Shown here: piece by piece, positions 34,401 to 43,434 of the stretch
Position numbering within the stretch: the first letter of the stretch is position 1
How the letters are laid out: every line of letters begins with the position of its first letter
Source of the DNA: Xylophilus sp042867185
GTDB lineage: Bacteria > Pseudomonadota > Gammaproteobacteria > Burkholderiales > Burkholderiaceae_C
Assembly: GCA_042867185.1 (NCBI GenBank)
Contig: JBHZQV010000003.1
Coordinates: 1-64,000, forward strand
DNA length: 64,000 bases
Direction of reading: 5' to 3'
Notes under the pieces: generated by a model
What the model saw: only the letters and a program-made list of their open reading frames with translations
Told to the model about the DNA's origin: nothing
The model's database searches: none
Position numbers and translations under genes: made by a program

Positions 34401-35089
34401 AGCACACCCCGGGTCAGGCCGTACCGGCCGCGACCAGGCCATTGGCCCACGCTGGCGGCGCTCGCCACACCGCTGCCGGCGACGGCGCCCGCCTTGTCGG
34501 AATAGGGATCGACCAGCCCCAGGCTTGCGTAATAGGCGCGCCGGTAGTCCTTCGCCTGGCTGGCGTACTGCCGCGCCCGGGTGTCGGTCTGGCTCACGTC
34601 GGCGCCGATGGCAGTCTCGCGCTGGCCGCTGAAGTAGCTGGCAAGCTGCTTGCACAGCAGGTGCGCCGCATAGCTGGCGACCGCCTCACGGTGCACCAGG
34701 GGGATGGTGTCCGCGGCGGGCTGGTCTCGCAGCACGTGCGGTGCGGTGATGGTCAGGCGCACAACTGCGCCAGGCGGCAGTGCGTTCACGGTCTCCAGAC
34801 CGAGGCCACCAGGGGCCTCGTAGACAGCAGCATGGATCTCGGCGAGTGGCTGCTGCCCGATCGGATACTCCGCACGAAGCACGGTCGCGAATGGCGTCCA
34901 GCCCATTGGCGCCGGACCGAAGACTCCCAGGGCTGTCCAGGTGACGTCCTCGACCAGCTCGCGCCGCGCGTCCTGGCTGTAACGCAGGCGGGCCAGCTCG
35001 ATAGCGCGGTCGCGGTCGAGCGGCGTGATGGTGCCGCTCTGGTCGCGCACCATGCTGTCGACGAGCTGCTGATAGTCGGCCAGGGCCAT
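34397..35089 (-). CDS. Head-tail connector protein (putative)
   Basis: 230 aa: MALADYQQLVDSMVRDQSGTITPLDRDRAIELARLRYSQDARRELVEDV is helical; it ends with an Arg/Gly-rich tail. The pattern of N-terminal helices and the place right after the capsid gene suggest an adaptor or connector. No specific family assigned. The region contains AHLLCKQLASYFSGQRETAIGADVSQTDTRARQYA, an amphipathic helical stretch seen in other adaptor proteins. Confidence 0.65.
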   Translation of the reverse strand: MALADYQQLVDSMVRDQSGTITPLDRDRAIELARLRYSQDARRELVEDVTWTALGVFGPAPMGWTPFATVLRAEYPIGQQPLAEIHAAVYEAPGGLGLETVNALPPGAVVRLTITAPHVLRDQPAADTIPLVHREAVASYAAHLLCKQLASYFSGQRETAIGADVSQTDTRARQYASQAKDYRRAYYASLGLVDPYSDKAGAVAGSGVASAASVGQWPGRGRYGLTRGVL

Positions 35090-35155
35090 GTGGAATCTGT
35101 CGGGGTTAAAGGTCGGTCGGGGGCTTGTCGAAATACCTGCACCAGGTGCTTGGAC

Positions 35156-35178
35156 AAACCCGCCCCTTGCGGGACGGG
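35156..35178 (-). terminator. Weak terminator after capsid gene
   Basis: Stem CCCGTCCC/GGGGCGGG (one mismatch) with a short loop followed by TTTG on the minus strand. It is in the 137-bp gap between capsid and connector genes and could reduce transcription into the connector and tail genes. Confidence 0.35.
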
Positions 35179-35226
35179 CCGGGTGCTTTTAAAGAGGCGC
35201 CACCTCTTGCCGCACACCGCCCGGTG

Positions 35227-36735
35227 TTATGCGGGGACCACCGCCTTGGTGGTGGCCTTGAAGCCGTCGACCAGCACGCCGCCGCCGTAGATGTGGCGAA
35301 TCTTGTAGGTGACCTTGTCGTTGGTGAACATCGAGCCAACGTTGGGCATGTCCTGCACGAACAGCTCCGGGTCTTCCTGGCCGTCCAGGAAGCCGATCTC
35401 GATCACCGGTGCACGGTTGGGGTCGCCCACCGTGACCCAATCGTTGCCGTCGGTCCAGTAAGGCACCGGGATGACCTCGGGGTTGATCGACTGGACGAAC
35501 GTCTTGTCGACGTTCTGGTTGCGCACGAAGAGGTTGAACGCCAGTTCCTGCAGCTCGAAGGGCACCAGCAGCGCCGTGGGAGGCGTCGCCATGCGCTTGC
35601 CGCTGCCGGCCCGGGTCTGCTTCAGCATCGCCAGGCGGTGGGCTGCGAAGGCTGCGGCATCCAGCGGTGCCGTGAACAGATTGCCGTGGTCGGCGTGGTA
35701 CAGCGCCTTACCGTCGTAGATGGCGGCGTTGGAGCGATAGAAGTCGAGCACGAACTCGAACAGCGTGTTCTTCGCGGCGAGGGCCAGTTCCAGGGGGATG
35801 CGGCGCAGCGCCTGGGAGTCGTCGTTTTTGATCGCCTCCAGCGTCACGTCCTCGGTGCCGCCGCGCTTGGTGGCTGCGTAGGTGGCCTTGTCGTCGGTCG
35901 GCGAGGTCAGCGCCTGGTAAGCCGCGCCCTCGGCCACCGTGGGCAGATTGCCGTAGCCGCCGATGCGCACGCGCTCCTGGGTACGGAAGTCATTGACCGG
36001 ACCCCATGTCGCCACGCGCTTCCAGACATCCAGCTCGGTCATGCCGAGGTAGAGCGCCTGCATGCGGCGGGTGATCGAGTTGCCCAGCGCGTTGCCGAAG
36101 CTGGCCGTGCCGATCGACTCGCGGAAGTCCTCGCCCAGGCTCTCGCGCAGGCGGCTCATGTCGACGTTCTGCACCAGGCCGGTCACGCGGCGGTCGCCGG
36201 TGATCTCGACGTAGCACTCGCGGAAGGACTGCACCGACCGGTGGTCCTTGTGCTTTGGATCGAAGAAGGCGTCGATCATGTCCTTCATCTGCAGGCTGCG
36301 GTCGCCCAGCTGGATGTCGCCGTTGCCGAACATCGGCACGCGCACGCTGCCGCTTTCGGTGAAGCGGGCCAGGTATTCGCCCTCGGCCTTGATCGCCAGG
36401 TCGATCTGCGCCTCGGTGAAGCGCTCGGTGGCGGCGAACTGGGCGTCCAGCTTGTCCTTGGCCGCGGCCGGCAGCTTGCTGGCCGCGATCTTGGTGGTGG
36501 CGCGCTGGCGCAGCTGCAGCATCTGCAGCTCGGCCCGGGTGACCGGGACGTCGTCGCCGGCATTGGCCGACTCGGCGATCCGTTGGGCGCCCGAGGGAGG
36601 CACCAGCGAGCCGCAGACGGACTCGTGCAGGTTGACCAGCTCGTCATCGCCGATCGTCTCGGCATTGATGGTGGCGTGCTTCGCCGAATCCTTGGCCTTG
36701 ATGGCCTCCAGCATGCGTTGCTTCCAGAGAGGCAT
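35227..36735 (-). CDS. Internal start: scaffold plus major capsid protein
   Basis: 502 aa, nested in frame inside the protease-capsid gene. The ATG at 36735 follows AAGGA (36742-36746) with a 6-nt spacer. This would give more capsid than protease, as in nested lambda C/Nu3 and Mu I/Z genes. It is an inference from the ribosome site and domain boundary. Confidence 0.6.
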   Translation of the reverse strand: MPLWKQRMLEAIKAKDSAKHATINAETIGDDELVNLHESVCGSLVPPSGAQRIAESANAGDDVPVTRAELQMLQLRQRATTKIAASKLPAAAKDKLDAQFAATERFTEAQIDLAIKAEGEYLARFTESGSVRVPMFGNGDIQLGDRSLQMKDMIDAFFDPKHKDHRSVQSFRECYVEITGDRRVTGLVQNVDMSRLRESLGEDFRESIGTASFGNALGNSITRRMQALYLGMTELDVWKRVATWGPVNDFRTQERVRIGGYGNLPTVAEGAAYQALTSPTDDKATYAATKRGGTEDVTLEAIKNDDSQALRRIPLELALAAKNTLFEFVLDFYRSNAAIYDGKALYHADHGNLFTAPLDAAAFAAHRLAMLKQTRAGSGKRMATPPTALLVPFELQELAFNLFVRNQNVDKTFVQSINPEVIPVPYWTDGNDWVTVGDPNRAPVIEIGFLDGQEDPELFVQDMPNVGSMFTNDKVTYKIRHIYGGGVLVDGFKATTKAVVPA

Positions 36736-37677
36736 TGCCGTTCCTTGAGTTGTTTGGGTTGGGGAGAGATCAGTAGCGGCGGCTTCGGTGAGACGATCCA
36801 GGCCGCCGCCAGCGCCCGGTTCGACGATCAGGTCCACGGAATGCACCTTGGCAAACCGGGTGGCTTCGCGGAGGGTTTCGCGGCCTTGGGTGCGCTTCTT
36901 GGTGTGGGCCACAGCGTCGATCGACAGGCCCAGCAGGCTCTGCATGCCGCGCTTGACGGCCTCGGTCATTTTGGTCACCGAGGCGTCGCCGGTGTTCAGC
37001 GGCCGGAAGGTGCCTACGAGCGCGCCGCTGTCTGCAGCCTTGCCCTCGACGAAGCGCACGCCGTAGATGCCGCCCAGCAGGTTGCGCACGGCCTTGCCCT
37101 TGCCCGCCTGGTGCTCGTCGTCGCTCTTGTCGAAGACGCGCACGCCCTCGAACAGGGGAACGGCTTCTCGCAGCACCGTGTCCGGGTAGTAGTTGCGGTT
37201 GATGCTGCGGCCGGCCTTGACCAGAGTGACCTCGATGGAGCCGTCTGCGGCTTCACGGAAGGCGCCGATGCCAGCGGCCAGTGCAGCTGCGGCGACGGCA
37301 GCATCGCTGTAGCCGCTTGCTGGACCCGTCACGTCGATCTGCGGGCCGGCAGTGCCAACGACCCGAGCGGCGGATTCCCGCACCGGCGCGGTCACAGGCT
37401 GGTAGGAGGCCACTACCTCGGTGCCGTCGCCCACCGCCACCGTGTTGTCGGCGCCGATGGTGTAGGGGTAGCTGTAGAGCCGGCCGCGCAGATTGGCAAC
37501 GACCTGGTCGGGCCAGATGCCACGGATCTCGACGTAGTAGTCGGAGCCGCCCGGCACACCGCGCAGCTTGGCCTGCAGCGCCTGGCGCACCAGGTCGACC
37601 AGCTGGCCGTACTCGGTGGTGACGGCTTCGGTTAAACGAGCGAAGCCGGTGCCGGCGGGAATGCGTTTGAAAGCCAT
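35227..37677 (-). CDS. Prohead protease fused to major capsid protein
   Basis: 816 aa in a single frame. Residues ~130-310 resemble phage prohead proteases: SIEVTLVKAGRSINRNYYPDTVLREAVPLFEGVRVF, LLGLSIDAVAHTKK (candidate Ser) with upstream His in DDEHQ. After a Thr/Gln-rich linker, MPLWKQRMLEAIKAKD begins a helical scaffold-like part (~315-420), then the capsid domain (~420-816: SITRRMQALYLGMTELDVWKRVATWG; YHADHGNLFTAPL). A Met at residue 315 (36735) has AAGGA 6 nt upstream, so the capsid part can also be made alone. The protease would cut scaffold segments in the prohead. Confidence 0.85.
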   Translation of the reverse strand: MAFKRIPAGTGFARLTEAVTTEYGQLVDLVRQALQAKLRGVPGGSDYYVEIRGIWPDQVVANLRGRLYSYPYTIGADNTVAVGDGTEVVASYQPVTAPVRESAARVVGTAGPQIDVTGPASGYSDAAVAAAALAAGIGAFREAADGSIEVTLVKAGRSINRNYYPDTVLREAVPLFEGVRVFDKSDDEHQAGKGKAVRNLLGGIYGVRFVEGKAADSGALVGTFRPLNTGDASVTKMTEAVKRGMQSLLGLSIDAVAHTKKRTQGRETLREATRFAKVHSVDLIVEPGAGGGLDRLTEAAATDLSPTQTTQGTAMPLWKQRMLEAIKAKDSAKHATINAETIGDDELVNLHESVCGSLVPPSGAQRIAESANAGDDVPVTRAELQMLQLRQRATTKIAASKLPAAAKDKLDAQFAATERFTEAQIDLAIKAEGEYLARFTESGSVRVPMFGNGDIQLGDRSLQMKDMIDAFFDPKHKDHRSVQSFRECYVEITGDRRVTGLVQNVDMSRLRESLGEDFRESIGTASFGNALGNSITRRMQALYLGMTELDVWKRVATWGPVNDFRTQERVRIGGYGNLPTVAEGAAYQALTSPTDDKATYAATKRGGTEDVTLEAIKNDDSQALRRIPLELALAAKNTLFEFVLDFYRSNAAIYDGKALYHADHGNLFTAPLDAAAFAAHRLAMLKQTRAGSGKRMATPPTALLVPFELQELAFNLFVRNQNVDKTFVQSINPEVIPVPYWTDGNDWVTVGDPNRAPVIEIGFLDGQEDPELFVQDMPNVGSMFTNDKVTYKIRHIYGGGVLVDGFKATTKAVVPA

Positions 37678-37686
37678 CGTGCTGGC

Positions 37687-37926
37687 TTACGCGTCCGCGC
37701 TGGAGAACTTCTGGCCGTCGCGGGTCACCACGACCACGTGCGTGCCCAGGTCGGCGAACGACAGCACCTCGGCCGCTTCGACCGCGACCTTGCGGGCTTT
37801 GAGTACCTTGGCGCCGTCTTTGCCGTCTACGGTCTCGAAGACGGTGCGGCGCACTTCCTTGGCGGCCTGGGCGGCCGTCATCTGCTGGACGTCAGCAGCT
37901 TTGGAATCGGGAGGGGTCAGGGACAT
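37687..37926 (-). CDS. Small phage protein before capsid gene
   Basis: 79 aa: MSLTPPDSKAADVQQMTAAQAAKEVRRTVFETVDGKDGAKVLKARKVAVEAAEVLSFADLGTHVVVVTRDGQKFSSADA. It has a helix then a small beta unit. No family is recognised. It lies 9 bp before the capsid gene, on the same strand, and 50 bp from the cargo terminator palindrome. Confidence 0.6.
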   Translation of the reverse strand: MSLTPPDSKAADVQQMTAAQAAKEVRRTVFETVDGKDGAKVLKARKVAVEAAEVLSFADLGTHVVVVTRDGQKFSSADA

Positions 37927-37979
37927 TCATGCACTCCGGTTGGGATGCAGTGAATGTCTCGCGGATGGCGGAAATGAAT

Positions 37980-38001
37980 AAGGCCGACATATGTCGGCCT
38001 T
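37980..38001. terminator. Perfect 22-bp palindrome at the edge of DUF3800 cargo
   Basis: Two 11-bp arms (AAGGCCGACAT / ATGTCGGCCTT) with no spacer, then TT on the plus strand. Its core AGGCCGACA/TGTCGGCCT recurs at 45451-45470. It lies 50 bp before the DUF3800 start, and can act on either strand. Confidence 0.65.
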
Positions 38002-38051
38002 TTAACGGGTGTGCCGCACTAGACTATCACGGCACAAAACAGGAGCAAGAG

Positions 38052-39191
38052 ATGTATTTCTATGTCGATGAAAGCGGTCACTCAGGCCCCAATTTGTTCG
38101 ATGCAGAACAGCCGATTCTTTATTATGGGGTTTTGTCAAGTAGGGTTAACGTTGATCTAGTCGGCGCAGATGCTATCAAGCGCGTTTGCGCTGAACTGAA
38201 GGTTCCACGCTTGCATGCCGGTGAACTGGGAAATGGGGGTTTGGTAAAAATACTTCCCAGTTTGACTAAATTACATAAGTCTTTGGATTTGCGGTTTGAT
38301 ATCTACAGAGTTAATAAGCCAGATCACGCTGTCATATCTTTTTATGATCAGGTCTTCGATGCTGGAATAAACAAGGCTGTGACTTGGTCGTCGTATTGGA
38401 CACCGCTGCGTTATGTGGCTTTGCTAAAACTGAGCATCCTATTTGATGAGCAGCTGGCCCGATTGGCCTGGGATGCTCGGATTGAATCGCATGATGGACG
38501 ATCGCAAGCGAAAGTCAGAGAGGTATGCGAGGCGTTGTTAACGCGACTGGATCGGCTACCTGATGCTAGGTCAAGGCAACTCATCGGTGACGCACTTCGC
38601 TGGGCAATTAACAACTTGGCTGAACTGTCATACAACGCAAAAGGCAAGACAAGTCAACTTTCGGTTATGCCGAACATCATAGGCTTCCAGTCGGTACTTC
38701 ACGGCATTGCTTCAAGAGTTAGGAAGACCGGCGTTAAAGCAACTAAGTTAGTGGTTGATCAGCAGTCGCAATTCAATGGCGCCCAGCGAACGCTTTCCGA
38801 TTTTTACGCTGCTACAGCTGGCGTGGATTGGGCGGCAGGACCAGGCCTGCCCAAAATGAACTTGAAAGGCGTGCCTGATGTCCCTATGGATGTGACCTCG
38901 GGAGCAAAAAGCGCCGGCCTGCAATTAGTGGACGTATATCTGTGGATGTTCAAGCGGATGATGGAGCACAAAGAACTGGCTCCGGAGTTGCTCAGATTTA
39001 TCAAGCCGATGTTCTTCAGGACTAATACAGACGAAGTTTCTTTGCAGGCGATCTCTAACCGATGGGAGCCGTTCTTCAGAAACTTGCCTGAGCCAAACAG
39101 TGACCAGTTGGTACAGGCAAGAATTTTGATGGATCGGGAAGAGGCCCGCAGGCAGGAGCATGTAGTGCGGACCCTCGGTCAACCTGAATAG
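38052..39191 (+). CDS. DUF3800 protein, prophage cargo (moron)
   Basis: 379 aa from MYFYVDESGHSGPNLFD, the typical DUF3800 N-terminus with an acidic DESG motif; later residues include VVDQQSQFNG and AGLQLVDVYLWMFKR, matching the RNase H-like core in which several Asp/Glu are conserved. AGGAG lies 6 nt before the ATG. DUF3800 proteins are predicted RNase H-fold nucleases often found in phages and defence islands, but are not characterised. The gene reads against the late operon and has much lower GC than its neighbours, so it was probably acquired. A palindromic terminator precedes it. Confidence 0.85.
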   Translation: MYFYVDESGHSGPNLFDAEQPILYYGVLSSRVNVDLVGADAIKRVCAELKVPRLHAGELGNGGLVKILPSLTKLHKSLDLRFDIYRVNKPDHAVISFYDQVFDAGINKAVTWSSYWTPLRYVALLKLSILFDEQLARLAWDARIESHDGRSQAKVREVCEALLTRLDRLPDARSRQLIGDALRWAINNLAELSYNAKGKTSQLSVMPNIIGFQSVLHGIASRVRKTGVKATKLVVDQQSQFNGAQRTLSDFYAATAGVDWAAGPGLPKMNLKGVPDVPMDVTSGAKSAGLQLVDVYLWMFKRMMEHKELAPELLRFIKPMFFRTNTDEVSLQAISNRWEPFFRNLPEPNSDQLVQARILMDREEARRQEHVVRTLGQPE

Positions 39192-39266
39192 TGCTTTAAC
39201 ACCCCTTTAACCGGCCCGGGGAGGGCCCATAGCGCAATATTCCAGGGGGTTGCCGCCCCCGCCGGG

Positions 39267-40226
39267 TCAACCGGCCTTCCCGGCGCTTTCTTGCGAAGTC
39301 TTTAACTCGACCCGCCGCCCCGCCCGTTTCGCCGCCTGATCGAGCGCCGCCTTGCGCCCATCCAGCTGCAGCTCCCGCTCGCTGAACGGCTTGGCTCCCG
39401 GCGTCATCATCTGCCACCCCTTCACGAACGGCACGGCGATGCACCCGCAGTTGATCACCTGGTTGACCGGCGCCTTCGGATCGTGCGGGCACTGCATCAG
39501 GTCGATGCCGCCGCCGGCACTGGGCACCTTGAAGGGCTTGCTCACGTCGACCACCTGGCCGTCCATCAGATCGTGCGTCCAGCGGCTGTGGATCTTTCCG
39601 CTGCGTCGCCACTGCTTCTGCAGCCCGGGCACCAGCTCGGCGGCCTGCTCAAGGCGCTGCTGGCCGGCCACGGCGAAGGCCCGGCCCACCTCGGTGCGCA
39701 CGATGGTGGTCGCCCGCTGGGGTGAAGTGCTGCCCAGGAGCTGCTGCACCGCCTGGATCGCCTGGAAAGGCGTGATGCTGCCGATGGTGACCAGGCCGAG
39801 CTGCTGGCTGATCTTGCCGACTGCCTCGGCCGCCACGTTGTTCATGCGGCCCACGGTGAAGGTCCGCAGCGCGGCCAGCACCCGGGTGTCTAGCAGCGGC
39901 AGCCGCATCTCCACGTTGTAGCCGGCCGCGGCCAGGGGTTTGTCGACGGTGTCCTCTCCCTGTTGCCATGCTTGGCGCAGGGCGGTATCGGCTGCGGTGC
40001 CGGCGCGGCCGGCGGCGCCGGTCAGCGTCGTTTCGAGCTGGGCCAGGATTTGGGAGAGCTGCCAGCGCTCCCAGTCGGCCGGCTGGGCGGCCAGTTGCTG
40101 CAGGATTTGGGCACGCGCGCCCTGCAGGGCCGCAACCACCTGCTGGTCGGCCGCCAAAAGGATGCGGGCACGTTCCTGCAGGCGGGTCTTCAACGCTGCG
40201 TTGAAGGCCTTCTGCTCTTGCGTCAT
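39267..40226 (-). CDS. Phage head morphogenesis protein, Mu F-like
   Basis: 319 aa. C-terminal SPP1 gp7/Mu gpF signatures: TIVRTEVGRAFAVAGQQRLEQA, KQWRRSGKIHSRWTHDLMDGQVVDVSKPF, and a Cys pair in MQCPHDPKAPVNQVINCGCIAVPF. The N-terminal half is helical and Gln-rich. The protein is a minor head component that sits with the portal and may be ejected. It overlaps the portal gene by 4 bp. Confidence 0.88.
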   Translation of the reverse strand: MTQEQKAFNAALKTRLQERARILLAADQQVVAALQGARAQILQQLAAQPADWERWQLSQILAQLETTLTGAAGRAGTAADTALRQAWQQGEDTVDKPLAAAGYNVEMRLPLLDTRVLAALRTFTVGRMNNVAAEAVGKISQQLGLVTIGSITPFQAIQAVQQLLGSTSPQRATTIVRTEVGRAFAVAGQQRLEQAAELVPGLQKQWRRSGKIHSRWTHDLMDGQVVDVSKPFKVPSAGGGIDLMQCPHDPKAPVNQVINCGCIAVPFVKGWQMMTPGAKPFSERELQLDGRKAALDQAAKRAGRRVELKTSQESAGKAG

Positions 40227-41764
40227 GCCGCGGCTGCAGCGGCGGCGGTGCCCGTGGCCAGGGCGTCGCGCAGGTCCTGCGGCAGATTGAAGCTGTCGGC
40301 CTGGGCCTGGGCTTTCTTGCGCGCGGTGGCCTCGACCCGGGCATTTGCCAGCTCGGTCTTAGCGTCGAAGTCCTGGCCGAAGCGCTGCGCGACGTCGGCC
40401 ACCACCTTCAAGGCGGTTTCCTCGGTCATCAGGCCCTTGTCGATCAGGGTGGACACGGCGGTAGTCAGCTGCTGCAGCGCGCTGGCGAACTTCGTCACAT
40501 CCTTGCTCAGCAACTCGGGGAACACGGCCGTCACCTGCCAGCGGTCTTCCGACCAGTCCGGCTCGCCGGTGCCGGCCGCTTTCCACAACACGAAGCGGCC
40601 GATCTCCTCCAGCATGAGTTTCAGCACGCCCTGGCGCGCAGTGAATACCTTAAATGTCGGTTCCCCCATTTCCGCGCCCACCGCCCGATTTACATCGCCG
40701 CCGCCACCGAACCAATGCTCGGGGGTAGTAGCTCCACCCAATACGTGGTTACGGAGTAGCCTGGCCGACTGGGCCGTATCGGCGGCCTGCAGGTTGGGCG
40801 TCTTCGCCTCCAGCGTGATGCTGTCGTTATGCACGAAAGTGCTATTCGGACCTGGCGGCTGAAACTCCCGCTGGTATTTCTCCACCGCCGCCTGGTCGGC
40901 GCCGGTCATGGTCACATCCCAAACAAACGCCCGCAGGTAATCGATCCGGTCCAGCTCGTTGAACAGGAAGTTGTCGTATGCGTCCAGCCAGTCCATTTGC
41001 CCCAGCAAGTCGCTGCGCCCGCGGCTGCCGTTCGGAAACTTGTTGATCTGGTACAGCAAGCATTCACCATCGCCGAAATCCTGCTCCCGGATCGTCTGCG
41101 TGCGCTGAGAAAACAGATCTGTGTCTTCCCCCAGCACCACCACCCGGTATTTATAAGAGCGGCCCCTCCGGTCCTTCTTCGTAACCACCCCGATCGGCTG
41201 CTCGGGATTGTCCGGGTCCATCACCACCGTGGTGATCTGCCGCGGGTCCAGGTAACCCAGGCGGGCAAAGCCGCTGCCTTCGTTCACGTGCGTGATGTAG
41301 CACTGCTCGCCCAGTAGCGACAGCGCCCGCACACGGGCCGTCAGCTTCAGCGGCCAGTTGTTGATCGGGTCGGTCCAAAACTTATTGAGCAGCTTCTGGT
41401 GCTCTTCGTCCGGGCACTGCAGCGTCACGCCCTCGGCCAGCAGGTAGGCCAGCGGCAGCTCGACCAGGCGGTTGGCGAGCAGGTTGCTCTGCCACAGCCA
41501 TTCGGAGAGCTTCTGCATACGCTCCTGCGACAGAGGGCTCAGGTCGCGTTCGTTGATGCTGCCCAGGCCGTCGCCCGTCAGGCGGGTGTAGCCCGGCTCC
41601 TGGGCGCTCTGCGAGCCTGCCGCTTCGACCACACGCACCGGCGGAATGGGATCGACGGCGGGGGTGTCCTGCACCAGCTGCTGCGCCATCGTTGCTACGG
41701 CCGAGAGCGGTGCGGTCATGGCCGTCACGCGGTGCCGTGAGTTAAAGCGATCCATCAAGCCCAT
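40223..41764 (-). CDS. Phage portal protein
   Basis: 513 aa from MGLMDRFNSRHRV. Portal-like features: LSEWLWQSNLLANRLVELPLAYLLAEG, RALSLLGEQCYITHVNEGSGFARLGYLDPRQI, and RLLRNHVLGGATTPEHWFGGGGDVNRAVGAEM. It forms the dodecameric DNA entry channel. The start overlaps the terminase stop (TGATG). The long upstream open frame is an artefact of the terminase region. Confidence 0.88.
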   Translation of the reverse strand: MGLMDRFNSRHRVTAMTAPLSAVATMAQQLVQDTPAVDPIPPVRVVEAAGSQSAQEPGYTRLTGDGLGSINERDLSPLSQERMQKLSEWLWQSNLLANRLVELPLAYLLAEGVTLQCPDEEHQKLLNKFWTDPINNWPLKLTARVRALSLLGEQCYITHVNEGSGFARLGYLDPRQITTVVMDPDNPEQPIGVVTKKDRRGRSYKYRVVVLGEDTDLFSQRTQTIREQDFGDGECLLYQINKFPNGSRGRSDLLGQMDWLDAYDNFLFNELDRIDYLRAFVWDVTMTGADQAAVEKYQREFQPPGPNSTFVHNDSITLEAKTPNLQAADTAQSARLLRNHVLGGATTPEHWFGGGGDVNRAVGAEMGEPTFKVFTARQGVLKLMLEEIGRFVLWKAAGTGEPDWSEDRWQVTAVFPELLSKDVTKFASALQQLTTAVSTLIDKGLMTEETALKVVADVAQRFGQDFDAKTELANARVEATARKKAQAQADSFNLPQDLRDALATGTAAAAAAA

Positions 41765-43434
41765 CAGCGGCCTCCTCGAAACATGCGTTGTGCGGTGCGG
41801 CCATACCGGGCCTGCGCGGATGTCTGGTGGGCGGGGTTGCCGCTCTGTGACGCGGCCGCGATGCCGCCGGTGACGGCCAGCATCCACAGCATGCAGACCA
41901 TGTCGGGCCCGTCGTCGTGGTCGGCCTTGGGGAAGTGGCGGAACTGGTCGACCAGGGTGGTCTGGCTGCTGTGCAGACGGATCAGGCCGTTGTGCATGTG
42001 GGGCTGCAGGCTCTCGATGCGCAGTAGCTTGTCGGCGATCGGCAGCAGGGCGCGGGCCGGCACCGGCACGCCCAGGGCCGCGCTGCGCTTGATCAGCTCG
42101 GTGCGCAGGAACTCCTGGAACTGCACCGATTCCACGCCCCAGACGATGCAGCAGTACTCGCGCTGCACTTCGATGATGTCGCTGATGATCCGGTCGGGCG
42201 TCCGCTTCCTGATCTTGGCTTCGACCACGTCCAGGATGCCCAGCGTGCGGTTGTAGCCACCCACGCCGATGGCGCTGGGGTCGCGGCTGCCGCCGGCCTT
42301 GCCCAGGCTGGGGTCGCACGCACCGTAGAACACCCATTCGGCCAGGCGGTTGACCCAGAAGCGAATGCTGTTGGCAAACGGTGCGTCGTCGCCGCTGGTC
42401 GGGTCGTTCTGCTGCTCACTGTCGAAGGCGGCATGGCCTTCACGCGCACGCTTGATCATCAGCTTGACCAGCGGCCGCAGTGCGGGCCAGCTCACCACCG
42501 CGCCCTTGTCCATCTCGGCCTGGTGCTCGTGGTAGAGCGCCATCGCCGTAGCCTCGCCCTCCTGCGGCGTCTCGGCGTTGAGCAGATGGCCCTCGAACTG
42601 CTCCCACAGGTCCATGCGCTCGGGCCACTGCAGCACCGCTTTAAACACCTTGCGATTCCACAGCGGGTTCTTCAGGAAGCGCGAGAGCACCGAGTCGTAG
42701 TGCAGCACTGTGCCGATCAGGATCGCGTCCATGCTGTCGTCGGGCGGCCCGAGGTTCAGCACGCTGGCCGTCACGAACTTCTGCAGCTTGTCGCGCTGGC
42801 CCGGCGTGTTGACGTTCTCGTCGTTCTCGATGTCGTCCATTACGGCCAGGTCGGGGCGGTGGGCGCCGTGGCGCCGACCCCGAATCTTCTTGGCCGAACC
42901 GAAGGCTTCCACCTTGCGGCCATTTGCCGTGACGATCACGCCCGCCCGCCACACCTTGCCCTGGCCGCAGGCCTCGGGGAAGTCGCTCTGGAGGCGCGGG
43001 TTGGCCTCCAACTCGGCCTTGATCGCCTCCAGCATCTCGGCGGCTTGCTCGAAGGCGTCCATGATGATGACGGGATACCACTTGATGCCGGTCACCACGC
43101 ACCAGGTGACGAACGACATCGAGACCTTGGTGGACTTGGCCTCGCCCCGCGGTGCTGCCAGGGCGTCGCGTTGGCCGCTGGGCGTATTCACCATCTGCGG
43201 CAGGCGCTTGTAGAGGTACTGGTGCAGGGCGCTCGGTTCGGCCTTACCGTAGTGGGGGAAGTAGTGCCGATCCCAGTACTCGTACCCGGTCACCGGGTCG
43301 AAGACCTTGCGGCGCCGCTCGGCCCCCGCTTCGGGCGTCACGTCCCAGCCGTCCAAGTCGGCGTCGATCTGGCGGCGCAGGCCATCGGCGAGCGCGGCCA
43401 GGCCGTCGAAGAACTCCTTCTGTGACTTCGCCAT
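41764..43434 (-). CDS. Phage terminase large subunit
   Basis: 556 aa. ATPase region: LAAPRGEAKSTKVSMSFV (Walker A-like, PRGEAKST), LAVMDDIENDENV (Walker B with DD), TVLHYDSVLSRFL (coupling). Nuclease domain: FYGACDPSLGKAGG (first Asp), later EAKIRKRTPDRIISDII and DHDDGPDMVCMLW (third acidic). It cuts and packages phage DNA; Mu-like phages package by headful from host-flanked ends. Follows the small subunit gene with a 1-bp overlap. Confidence 0.92.
   Translation of the reverse strand: MAKSQKEFFDGLAALADGLRRQIDADLDGWDVTPEAGAERRRKVFDPVTGYEYWDRHYFPHYGKAEPSALHQYLYKRLPQMVNTPSGQRDALAAPRGEAKSTKVSMSFVTWCVVTGIKWYPVIIMDAFEQAAEMLEAIKAELEANPRLQSDFPEACGQGKVWRAGVIVTANGRKVEAFGSAKKIRGRRHGAHRPDLAVMDDIENDENVNTPGQRDKLQKFVTASVLNLGPPDDSMDAILIGTVLHYDSVLSRFLKNPLWNRKVFKAVLQWPERMDLWEQFEGHLLNAETPQEGEATAMALYHEHQAEMDKGAVVSWPALRPLVKLMIKRAREGHAAFDSEQQNDPTSGDDAPFANSIRFWVNRLAEWVFYGACDPSLGKAGGSRDPSAIGVGGYNRTLGILDVVEAKIRKRTPDRIISDIIEVQREYCCIVWGVESVQFQEFLRTELIKRSAALGVPVPARALLPIADKLLRIESLQPHMHNGLIRLHSSQTTLVDQFRHFPKADHDDGPDMVCMLWMLAVTGGIAAASQSGNPAHQTSAQARYGRTAQRMFRGGR

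Noticed and set aside
34397..34655. Longer start for the gp10-like gene
   Set aside because: It would overlap the connector gene by about 260 bp with an Arg-rich non-native sequence; the GTG at 34400 in a GTGA overlap is better supported.
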